Part shown: positions 1 through 6,535 of the stretch, piece by piece
How the letters are laid out: every line of letters starts with the position of its first letter
Numbering within the stretch: position 1 is the stretch's first letter
Assembly: GCA_026224995.1 (NCBI GenBank)
Contig: JAMFRX010000144.1
Span: 1-29,512, forward strand
Source: Puia dinghuensis
GTDB taxonomy: Bacteria; Bacteroidota; Bacteroidia; Chitinophagales; Chitinophagaceae
Direction: 5' to 3'
DNA: 29,512 nucleotides
Position numbers and translations under genes: made by a program
Notes under the pieces: generated by a model
What the model was told of the DNA's origin: nothing
Databases searched by the model: none
What the model saw: only the letters and a program-made list of their open reading frames with translations

Positions 1-240
1 CACCATGATCAAAGACAGTAGCATAGCGCCGCTTGTTGCAGTGACCGGGAATACGAGTAAAAGAGCGCCGATAAACTCCAGACAACCGACAACATGAAGA
101 AGCCAGGATGCATAACCCCATTCCTGAAAATGCTGCGCCGTTACTACATTGCCTGCTAGCTTCTTCCAGCCAACATAGAGAAAAAAAAGTGCCAATAATA
201 CGGTAAGTACCCCAGTTCCAGCTGTTTTTAGAATATCCAT
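1..240 (-). CDS. DoxX-like membrane protein (partial, cut by left edge)
   Basis: The reading frame opens at an ATG at 238-240 and runs leftwards off the window, giving 80 visible residues. It begins MDILKTAGTGVLTVLL and is strongly hydrophobic. A first membrane segment lies at about residues 6-24, followed by the GWKKLAG loop typical of DoxX-like proteins. A second hydrophobic stretch with GCLEFIGALLL follows, then a third. DoxX/DoxD-like proteins are four-helix inner-membrane proteins of mostly unknown biochemical role. The C-terminal part lies outside the window. The gene is downstream of, and on the same strand as, the Crp/Fnr regulator that ends at 326, with an 85-base gap, so the two may be co-transcribed. 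A second DoxX-like gene lies at 3929-4330. The family call rests on the hydrophobic pattern and the W-K-L-G/E-G-LL signatures. Confidence 0.75.
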   Translation of the reverse strand, partial: MDILKTAGTGVLTVLLALFFLYVGWKKLAGNVVTAQHFQEWGYASWLLHVVGCLEFIGALLLVFPVTATSGAMLLSLIMV

Positions 241-325
241 TGGATGTTATGTTTTGTCGCGTTTAATCTAACGCTGGCAAAATTCAAGATTAGCGCGCAA
301 AAATTCATTAACATATGATAAGATA

Positions 326-907
326 TTAATTTTTCTTCAGGGCCCTTATCCGGCTTAGAGAAATGGGTGTAATACCCAGATATGAGGCGATATGATAGGA
401 AGCGACCAGCTGTTCCAATTCCGGATAGCGCTTTTGCAACAATTCATAACGCTCGGCGGCAGTCAGGGTAAGCAGCTGCAATTCCTTTTCAAACTTTTTC
501 ATCAACAGATTGTGGGCTACTGTGTGAGATATTCTGAGCCAAAAGGTATCGGATTGGACAAGCTCTTGATATTTTTTGTGATTGATTAGCACAACCGCGC
601 TGTCGGTCAGTGCCTCGATGGTAACCAATGACGGTTCTTGCCGATGGAGGTCATAATAAGAGCCCGTAAAGTCGCCTTTAAAACAAAATGCCTTATTGAA
701 TTCTCTACCATTTTTGTCTGTGTAATATTCCCTAAATGCGCCTTCGGCAATATATCCGGAGTAAATTGAAATATGGCCCGACCTCAAAAACAACTCTTTC
801 TTTTTGTACCGTTTGATCGAACATAGGTCATCCAATACCGATAGATCCTTACCTGGCATTCCCGCTAATTCACGCAGAAAATTTTTCAATTCATCGAGGG
901 CTTCCAT
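326..907 (-). CDS. Crp/Fnr-family transcriptional regulator
   Basis: This 193-residue protein has the layout of the short Crp/Fnr regulators common in Bacteroidota. A cyclic-nucleotide-binding-fold beta-barrel spans about residues 15-115 (GYIAEGAFREYY, GREFNKAFCFKGDFTGSYYDL). A dimerisation helix lies at about 125-150. A winged helix-turn-helix ends the protein (VASYHIASYLGITPISLSRIRALKK). The canonical cAMP-contact residues of E. coli Crp are not evident, so the ligand is unknown. The ATG at 905-907 gives the family's usual length. A perfect 13-bp inverted repeat begins 19 bases upstream of the start and is a candidate operator, possibly autoregulatory. A partial DoxX-like gene lies downstream on the same strand. 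GC content here (about 37-40% in sampled lines) is lower than in the kinase operon to the right. Confidence 0.9.
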   Translation of the reverse strand: MEALDELKNFLRELAGMPGKDLSVLDDLCSIKRYKKKELFLRSGHISIYSGYIAEGAFREYYTDKNGREFNKAFCFKGDFTGSYYDLHRQEPSLVTIEALTDSAVVLINHKKYQELVQSDTFWLRISHTVAHNLLMKKFEKELQLLTLTAAERYELLQKRYPELEQLVASYHIASYLGITPISLSRIRALKKN

Positions 908-925
908 GCTTAAATTGACGATTTA

Positions 926-956
926 AATAGAATAAATTACGGCAATTTATTCTATT
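926..956. promoter_or_regulatory. 13-bp perfect inverted repeat, candidate operator
   Basis: The arms AATAGAATAAATT (926-938) and AATTTATTCTATT (944-956) are perfectly complementary around a 5-base spacer, ACGGC. The element lies 19 bases upstream of the Crp/Fnr start at 907. No T-run follows on either strand in terminator position. Crp/Fnr proteins bind dyads as dimers, so an operator for the adjacent regulator is the simplest reading. That assignment is inference. Confidence 0.6.
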
Positions 957-1018
957 CGCCAGAAGACCCCATGAAGGGCCTGAAAATGGGGTACTTGCAT
1001 CAGAAGCGGTAAATGCAC

Positions 1019-1049
1019 GAATTAGACATAAGAGGCGATGAGTTAGACA
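1019..1049 (+). promoter_or_regulatory. Direct repeat pair, candidate LytTR binding site
   Basis: GAATTAGACA (1019-1028) and GAGTTAGACA (1040-1049) match at 9 of 10 bases and have a 21-bp period. Taken as 9-mers, they are separated by 12 bp. LytTR regulators such as AgrA and ComE bind two 9-bp direct repeats separated by 12-13 bp. The pair ends 60 bases before the histidine kinase start. The same core, in inverse orientation and with the same period, occurs at 2864-2893 upstream of the metallo-hydrolase. Confidence 0.6.
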
Positions 1050-1109
1050 GCGATACAGGTCAATTATACCATTTGAAATACCGATAATTATCTTCTAGTT
1101 TTACGGGGA

Positions 1110-2093
1110 ATGAGTATTGAAAAATATGAAACATTGCGACCGCTGGTCAATGCCGCGCTGGTGACCTCGCCTGTAATAGCGGCGCTACTGGTAACGCCCC
1201 TGTTCCTGATTTCTGGCATGTCCTCCAGCTCGCTGGAACGGGTGTTGCTCCTCATGAGCGGCAATGTGCTCTTCACCTGGGCACTGCACCTGCTGCTGCT
1301 GAGATGGCTTCCGAAGCTAGGGTGGCAACGGCTGGTCCTGACCATCATGATCGGTTTGCTGCTCTCCCTCCTGGAGACGCAGGAAGCCGCTTCGATGTCG
1401 CTCCTACGTCAATATCTCGTTCGGTCTATCACGCTGCTTTCAATTAACATCATCGTTTACATGATAAGCAACTTTATCCTCCTGAGCCAAACCAAAAAAC
1501 AACTGGATACCGAGAATCAGCAGCTGAGATTCGCAAACCTCGAAGCGCAACACAAGGCGCTGAAGAGTCAGCTCAATCCTCATTTTCTGTTCAATTCCAT
1601 CGGCACGGCCAAAGCATTGATCCGGAAAGAGCCTAAATTAGCCGATGAATACCTGGTCAAACTATCCGCGATCCTGCGATGGAGCTTCGATAATAAACGA
1701 GATACGGTGACGGTAAGAGAGGAAATGGATTTTTGCCGGGATTATGCGGAGCTGCAGCAGATCAGGTTTGGTCAGGCGCTGCAGTTTAACACGGCAGTGG
1801 AAGAAAAATACCTGGACTGTATGATCCCCGTTTTTTGCCTCCTGACCCTGCTGGAAAATGCAGTGAAGCACAACTACATGACAGAAGAAGACCCCTTGTC
1901 GATCCGCTTCCGGAACGAGGGCGACCTGCTGATAGCGGAGAACAATGTCAACAAAAGCTTTGTCCTGGAATCTTCTCCCGGAACGGGTCTGCAAAATCTG
2001 GCTGAACGTTACCGGCTGTTATTCGACGTGCCGGTGACCGTAGAGCAGGATGAAAAACAATTCCGCGTCACCGTTAAAATGATCTCCGAATGA
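1110..2093 (+). CDS. LytS/YehU-type sensor histidine kinase
   Basis: This 327-residue inner-membrane kinase has about four hydrophobic segments in the first 125 residues (near 14-35, 44-66, 74-90 and 107-126). A coiled-coil linker follows (LDTENQQLRFANLEAQHKAL). The His_kinase domain (PF06580) carries QLNPHFLFNSIG with phosphoacceptor His158. The C-terminal ATPase part has an N-box (LLENAVKHNY) and a G-box (SPGTGLQNLAERY). Unlike many Bacteroidota LytS proteins, no separate periplasmic sensor domain is visible, so the signal is probably sensed in or at the membrane. The ATG lies directly behind a GGGGA stretch. The stop codon overlaps the start of the response regulator (ATGA), which indicates translational coupling to its partner. 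A candidate LytTR site lies upstream. Confidence 0.93.
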   Translation: MSIEKYETLRPLVNAALVTSPVIAALLVTPLFLISGMSSSSLERVLLLMSGNVLFTWALHLLLLRWLPKLGWQRLVLTIMIGLLLSLLETQEAASMSLLRQYLVRSITLLSINIIVYMISNFILLSQTKKQLDTENQQLRFANLEAQHKALKSQLNPHFLFNSIGTAKALIRKEPKLADEYLVKLSAILRWSFDNKRDTVTVREEMDFCRDYAELQQIRFGQALQFNTAVEEKYLDCMIPVFCLLTLLENAVKHNYMTEEDPLSIRFRNEGDLLIAENNVNKSFVLESSPGTGLQNLAERYRLLFDVPVTVEQDEKQFRVTVKMISE

Positions 2094-2854
2094 ATGTTGT
2101 CATCATCGAAGACGAAAAGCTTCTGGCCGAAGAATTAGGTTTCTATATCACTTCCCTGCGAAAGGACTGGACGATCGTCAAGACGCTGCATTCCGTCCGG
2201 GAGGCCCTGACCTGGTTCGGCGGCCAGCCTCATTATCAGCTGATATTTAGTGATATTCAGCTGGGCGATGGGTCGAGCATGGATATATTCCACCAGCTGC
2301 GGCCTATGGCGCCGGTGATCTTCTGCACAGCCTACAACGAATATGCCATAGACGCCTTTAGGAACAGGGGCATCGACTATATCCTCAAACCAGTGAACCA
2401 GCGCTCGATAGAAGAAGCCATCCTCCGCTATGAGTCACTAAAGGAGACCCTAAGCCCGGGACTGGACTATGAGCGCATCAGCGCGCTCTTTCAGCAGACG
2501 AAAGAAGAGAAGCCGGCAGCCTCGTCTTTGCTGGTGAACGTTAAAGACAAGATCATCCCGATAAAGATCGAGGAGGTGGCTTTGTTTTACATCCATAATG
2601 GAACGGTATATCTCCTTGATTTCAAAAAGGGCAAGTACATCCTCTCGCAAACCATCGACGAGCTGGAGGGTATGGCTGGAGATCCCTTTTACCGCGCCGA
2701 CCGGCAGCATCTCGTCAACCGAAAGGCTATCAGGGATGTGTCGCAGTACTTTGCCAGAAAGCTTCTGCTAAACCTGCATGTAGAATATCCCACCCACATC
2801 ACTGTCCGAAAGGAAAAGGCATCCGAATTCCTGGGATGGCTGACGAATACCTAG
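2090..2854 (+). CDS. LytTR-family response regulator
   Basis: The 254-residue protein has an N-terminal receiver domain (about 1-120) with the acidic pocket IIEDE at 5-9, the phosphorylatable Asp55 in FSDIQLGDG, the TA motif (FCTAYNEYAIDAF) and Lys100 in YILKP. A linker leads to a LytTR DNA-binding domain (about 150-250) with LLVNVKDKIIPIKIEEVALF, RADRQHLVNRKAI and ITVRKEKASEFLGWL. LytTR domains contact DNA through beta-strand loops and bind spaced direct repeats. Two such repeat pairs with identical 21-bp period are found upstream of this operon and upstream of the next gene, so autoregulation and control of the metallo-hydrolase are likely. It overlaps the kinase gene by 4 bases. Confidence 0.94.
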   Translation: MNVVIIEDEKLLAEELGFYITSLRKDWTIVKTLHSVREALTWFGGQPHYQLIFSDIQLGDGSSMDIFHQLRPMAPVIFCTAYNEYAIDAFRNRGIDYILKPVNQRSIEEAILRYESLKETLSPGLDYERISALFQQTKEEKPAASSLLVNVKDKIIPIKIEEVALFYIHNGTVYLLDFKKGKYILSQTIDELEGMAGDPFYRADRQHLVNRKAIRDVSQYFARKLLLNLHVEYPTHITVRKEKASEFLGWLTNT

Positions 2855-2863
2855 CAGCGGGTC

Positions 2864-2893
2864 TGTCTATTTCAGCCCCGATCTTGTCTAACC
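2864..2893 (+). promoter_or_regulatory. Direct repeat pair, candidate LytTR binding site (second copy)
   Basis: TGTCTATTT (2864-2872) and TGTCTAACC (2885-2893) form a direct repeat with 21-bp period and 12-bp spacer. The core TGTCTA is the reverse complement of TAGACA in the pair at 1019-1049. The second half-site shares eight bases (TGTCTAAC) with the complement of the repeat at 1041-1049. The pair starts 10 bases after the response-regulator stop and ends 71 bases before the metallo-hydrolase start. A possible -7 element, CATCTTTG, one mismatch from the Bacteroidota TAnnTTTG, lies at 2931-2938. No clear -33 box was found. Confidence 0.55.
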
Positions 2894-2964
2894 GACCGTG
2901 ATACACCTTCTCCAGCCGCCCGTCTCTTCCCATCTTTGTATCGGAAAATTTATAAATCGATACA

Positions 2965-3924
2965 ATGAAAACAATCGGCACGTTCATCATGCTCGCTATT
3001 TCGCTTTCCGCCCTGGCGCAGGGCATCGACTATAGCAAGGTAACCTTCAAGACCACACCCCTTTCGTCAAATGTCTATGTGCTTTCCGGATCGCCGGGGA
3101 CCGATCCGGGGCATCCCGAAGCAGCCGGAGCCAGAGTCGGGGTGCTGGCAGGGCCTGACGGCATCTTATTGGTCGACGCCAGCTATGCGCCGCTGAGCGA
3201 AAAGGTGGAAGCGGCGGTCCGCGCCATCAGCCCGGCGCCATTCCGTTTCCTCGTCAACACGCATTTTCATCCCGACCATACCGGCGGCGATCCTTATTTC
3301 GTGAAGAAGGGCGCCCTACTCATTGCGCATGAGAAGGCATATGAGACACTGCTCAAACCCTTCCCCGCGGCAGTAGGTATCGCCGCTTCTTCCACCGACC
3401 CCGCGCGGCTGCCGGTAATGACCCTGAGTTCGGGCGCTCCGGTGACGATCCGGCTGAACGGGGAGACTGTCGATCTGATCGCTATTGGTCCTTCGCATAC
3501 CAGTGGGGATGTCATGGTCCGCTTCGAAAAAGCCGATGTGATCATGATCGGCGATTTTTATCGCAACTATGGCTATCCGTTCGTCGATGGAGGGAACGGC
3601 GGGAACTTCGGCGGAGTGATTGCCGCGCTCGATACCCTCTTGACCTTGGCCGGTCCCAATACCGTATTGGTACCGGGACATGGCGGGATCATTCATCGGG
3701 CAGACCTCCTCTCCTACCAGGACATGATCGTCAGTGTCCGGACTGCCGTAAGGGGGATGATCGACGAGGGCAAATCGCTGAAGGAAGTGCTGGACGCGAA
3801 GCTCACGGCGTCATATGACGCCAGGGTTCCGGGAGGCGCCAATCCGCTGCCGGCAGGGCTTGGAACGAGCGCCGACCGGTTTGTCGGGGAGCTGTATAAT
3901 GAAGTAAAAATTGAAAAAAAATAA
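2965..3924 (+). CDS. Secreted metallo-beta-lactamase-fold hydrolase
   Basis: This 319-residue protein starts with a signal peptide (MKTIGTFIMLAISLSALAQG, cleavage near residue 19), so it acts in the periplasm or outside the cell. The MBL zinc motif HFHPDH is at residues 100-105 in NTHFHPDHTGGD. Further metal ligands are plausible at His178 (GPSHTSGD), Asp197 region (MIGDFYRNYG) and the late PGHGG motif. The two-zinc set therefore appears complete. The substrate cannot be read from the sequence. Similar proteins range from B3-type beta-lactamases to lactonases and general hydrolases, and no beta-lactamase subclass is claimed. It follows the LytS/LytTR operon with its own candidate LytTR site and ends 4 bases before the DoxX-like gene, which suggests an operon with that gene. 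Confidence 0.88.
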   Translation: MKTIGTFIMLAISLSALAQGIDYSKVTFKTTPLSSNVYVLSGSPGTDPGHPEAAGARVGVLAGPDGILLVDASYAPLSEKVEAAVRAISPAPFRFLVNTHFHPDHTGGDPYFVKKGALLIAHEKAYETLLKPFPAAVGIAASSTDPARLPVMTLSSGAPVTIRLNGETVDLIAIGPSHTSGDVMVRFEKADVIMIGDFYRNYGYPFVDGGNGGNFGGVIAALDTLLTLAGPNTVLVPGHGGIIHRADLLSYQDMIVSVRTAVRGMIDEGKSLKEVLDAKLTASYDARVPGGANPLPAGLGTSADRFVGELYNEVKIEKK

Positions 3925-3928
3925 GGAC

Positions 3929-4330
3929 ATGAAAACGACAAAAATCATTTATTGGGTCTCTACGATCCTCTTCTGTTGCTTTTTCACTGTGACAGCCACC
4001 CTTTATTTCCTCCACGCCCCCATTATGGTTCACAAATTTCAACGACTTGGCTATCCTCTGTATATTTTGGAGATGATCGGTACGGCCAAGTATATCGGGA
4101 TAGTGGCGTTGCTGGTGCCAAAGATGCCCAGGCTGAAGGAGTGGGGATATGCCGGCTATGCCATCGATCTGGTGGGAGGCGTCTGGTCCCACCTGGCAGT
4201 GCAGGATGTACACGGCGCCCTGCCGATGTTCATACCGATAACGCTGTTGGTTGTTTCTTATGTAAGTTTCCGGCGGTTCCAGGCGGCCAGCGACAAACAC
4301 TTGTTGACCAGGCAACATACTAATCCTTAG
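3929..4330 (+). CDS. DoxX-like family membrane protein
   Basis: A small hydrophobic protein of 133 residues with four probable membrane helices (about 6-28, 42-64, 70-92 and 98-115). It contains the YAIDLVGGVWSHLAV region typical of DoxX-like proteins. I prefer the ATG at 3929, four bases after the metallo-hydrolase stop. A TTG at 3911 would add six residues and overlap the upstream gene. Close spacing indicates co-transcription with the hydrolase and likely control by the LytTR site upstream. Its last 11 bases overlap the end of the convergent VOC gene. The biochemical role of such proteins is unknown. Some are linked to redox or quinone chemistry, but nothing in this sequence shows that here. 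Confidence 0.85.
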   Translation: MKTTKIIYWVSTILFCCFFTVTATLYFLHAPIMVHKFQRLGYPLYILEMIGTAKYIGIVALLVPKMPRLKEWGYAGYAIDLVGGVWSHLAVQDVHGALPMFIPITLLVVSYVSFRRFQAASDKHLLTRQHTNP

Positions 4331-4796
4331 GGTCCCACAGTTCAATTTTATTTCCTTCAAGGTCTAGAATATGAACAAATTTTCCATAGTCAGATGATTC
4401 GATCTTGTCGACGATCGTTACGTTCTCCTTCTTTAATTCTTCGACCAATGCTTCTAAATTCTCTACTCTATAATTGAGCATAAAGTCTTTGGTCGAAGGC
4501 TCAAAATATTTTGTGCTCTCTTTAAAGGGGTTCCACTGGGTAAGCCCCTTTTTTGTGCTGTCATCGTTTTCCCGCCATTTAAAGCTTGTTCCATATGGGG
4601 TTGTCTCAAACCCAAGATGTGTTTTATACCATTCGTTAACTGCTTTTGGATCTTTACATTTGAAGAAAATACCGCCAATTCCTGTGACTTTTTTCATTTT
4701 TGTATTATTAGCTTTATTAGAGATTATCGTCTTAAAAGCGAAACCAAAGCAAAATGATGTCGCAGTTATGAGGGTTATTAAGGTCGCTTTTTTCAT
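4320..4796 (-). CDS. VOC-family (glyoxalase/dioxygenase-fold) protein
   Basis: A protein of 158 residues. Residues 34-158 form one VOC domain (VTGIGGIFFKCKDPKAVNEWY, YRVENLEALVEELK, GKFVHILDLEGNKIELWDP), with Glu of the final KIELW as the usual metal ligand. VOC proteins make or break bonds around a metal, or bind small toxic molecules; the substrate here is unknown. The first 33 residues form a hydrophobic leader (MKKATLITLITATSFCFGF). A second in-frame start, MKKVTGIGG at 4697, would give a cytosolic 125-residue form of standard VOC length. Sampled lines have 28-38% GC against 52-63% in flanking genes, which suggests recent transfer. It overlaps the convergent DoxX-like gene by 11 bases. 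Confidence 0.85.
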   Translation of the reverse strand: MKKATLITLITATSFCFGFAFKTIISNKANNTKMKKVTGIGGIFFKCKDPKAVNEWYKTHLGFETTPYGTSFKWRENDDSTKKGLTQWNPFKESTKYFEPSTKDFMLNYRVENLEALVEELKKENVTIVDKIESSDYGKFVHILDLEGNKIELWDPKD

Positions 4797-4920
4797 GTTA
4801 AGTAGCCCTGGTTTGGGTCAGGCTGCTTTACGAATATAAGCTTTCACGGTAAAAAATGAAAAAACGATCATAATGACAAGTGCGCCGGCAGGGTTGAGTC
4901 GGTTTTCGGTAAATTGGAAA

Positions 4921-6528
4921 TTACCGGATGCGCTCGAAATAAGGCAGCTTATTAAGGGGGGTATTCCATTCTTTTATCCCGGGGCCATTAAAAACATGGG
5001 CTTCGGCGTCCTTCCAGCGCCCTTCCGGAAAAATAATTTTGCGACTGGACGAAGCAGTTAAAAGAGGTGCGACCAGATAGGCGTCCCCCAGCATAAATTC
5101 GTCTTTAATATTTTCAAGACCCTGGTGTGGAAAAACGTATTCCAGGCTGCGTACGACAGGAACCCCGGATCTGGCAGCATCACCCGCCAGCTGCATGAGC
5201 AGGGGTGTAAACCGCATCCGGAGCGCCACCGCTTCCCTTACCGCAGCCAGGTGGACAGAGTCCAGGACGCGCCAGGGAGCAACTGAGAATTGCATCATCG
5301 GCAGGAGGGCCTGGCACTGGGCAGACCGGACGATGAGGTCCTGATTAATGAGCTTATTACCGGTAAAGGAGGCGAAATCACCGCCGCCAATCATGTCCGG
5401 GCAGACAAAAGGATAGCCCAGCAGCCCGGCGAGCAGCGTATGTGGGATCAATTTCTGAAGGTCTTCGAAAGTATGTGATTTATCCCTCAGCCGTTCCGCA
5501 AGGGGCTGACCTCCCCGTTTCCACATGGCCCGATATTCGTTGAGCGGATATTCGAGTCCGAACATGCCCCATAGCATGCATTGCTCATTGGAATTGACCT
5601 TACGATAAGCTACAGTGGTCGACGGATAGAATTCCGTATCACCGGCATCTAATTTGAAGCCGTCAATGCCATATTCATCCACCATGGAATGGAGTTTTGC
5701 GTCAAACCATCGGACGGCGGCAGGATTAGTGAAGTCCAGAAGAGCGCTGTATCCGTTCCACCAATGGATGAGGGCGGGATCTTCGGCATATTGCCATCGC
5801 AGCGTATCATGTCCTTTGTTATCGTAGAGAATGATCCTTTGGGCTTCAGCCTCGCGGAAGGTCTCATTATCCGGGCTGATGAAAGGAGATACCCAGACCA
5901 TTACCTTAAAGCCCATCTTGTGCAGCTGCCTGATCATGTCCCGGGCATCGGGAAACCTATCCTTTCGGAAAGCGAATCGTCCATAGCTATCGAACCAGTT
6001 GTCGTCAATCATAAAAACACCAGGTGGAAACCCGGCGTCCACTATGGCATGGGCATATTTTAATATGTCCGATTGATTTTGATCATAGATTAACTCAATC
6101 CAGGTATTGTATTGTGGCCGCAGGATCAGCAGGCTGTCCGGCATTTTACCGGAGGCCGGGAAAAAGCGGCTGGAAGCCCCCCGATAGGCCTCGGCCAGGG
6201 TATGACCCGCCTGACCGAGGAAAATGGAATCCCTGTATTTTGAAAGGATAAGGCTGTCCTTTCCTACGGTAAATTCAAAAGGCTGTTCACTCCAGACATA
6301 ACGTCCGGAAGAAGAGACAAGCAGGGGCGCGGCCTGATTGCCTCTGTTGCCATCGTTCAGGTCTAGGGAATAGCCGGCTTGAAAGGGAGCTCGCTGTCCT
6401 TCGGTGACGGCTCCTCCCCACCATTTTTCCCCCGGGAGCAGGATCAGCGCCTTCCGGGATTGGGCACCAACTGGAAAATACAGCATTGTTATGCTTAGAA
6501 GGACTATACTCAGCGCTCGAAATTTCAT
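4921..6528 (-). CDS. Glycoside hydrolase family 31 enzyme (possible alpha-galactosidase-like subgroup)
   Basis: A 535-residue secreted enzyme with a signal peptide (about 1-22, ending VGAQS), a beta-sandwich N-terminal part and a GH31 TIM barrel. The barrel shows GVFMIDDNWFDSYGRF (170-185), GFKVMVWVSPFISPD (206-220), WWNGYSALLDFTNP (256-269) and the nucleophile motif GFKLDAGD with Asp294. RLRDKSHTF places Asp349 at the expected general acid/base position, 55 residues later. PDMIGGGDF corresponds to the usual DIGGF loop. The spacing and the IDGFKLDAGD signature resemble the MYORG-type branch of GH31, for which alpha-galactosidase activity is known, rather than classical alpha-glucosidases. That specificity is inference. 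It is the last gene of the PUL and follows the DUF4832 gene by 7 bases, so it is almost certainly co-transcribed. Confidence 0.88.
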   Translation of the reverse strand: MKFRALSIVLLSITMLYFPVGAQSRKALILLPGEKWWGGAVTEGQRAPFQAGYSLDLNDGNRGNQAAPLLVSSSGRYVWSEQPFEFTVGKDSLILSKYRDSIFLGQAGHTLAEAYRGASSRFFPASGKMPDSLLILRPQYNTWIELIYDQNQSDILKYAHAIVDAGFPPGVFMIDDNWFDSYGRFAFRKDRFPDARDMIRQLHKMGFKVMVWVSPFISPDNETFREAEAQRIILYDNKGHDTLRWQYAEDPALIHWWNGYSALLDFTNPAAVRWFDAKLHSMVDEYGIDGFKLDAGDTEFYPSTTVAYRKVNSNEQCMLWGMFGLEYPLNEYRAMWKRGGQPLAERLRDKSHTFEDLQKLIPHTLLAGLLGYPFVCPDMIGGGDFASFTGNKLINQDLIVRSAQCQALLPMMQFSVAPWRVLDSVHLAAVREAVALRMRFTPLLMQLAGDAARSGVPVVRSLEYVFPHQGLENIKDEFMLGDAYLVAPLLTASSSRKIIFPEGRWKDAEAHVFNGPGIKEWNTPLNKLPYFERIR

Positions 6529-6535
6529 GCTTCTG

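Noticed and set aside
966..992. ACCCCAT/ATGGGGT 7-bp arms with a 13-base loop in the Crp/Fnr-kinase gap.
   Set aside because: Short arms and a long loop. It is much weaker than the neighbouring 13-bp dyad and the LytTR-type repeats.
4804..4824. Hairpin AGCCCTG/CAGGCT seven bases upstream of the VOC start.
   Set aside because: Only a six-base stem with a bulge and an eight-base loop, without T-run. Likely chance.
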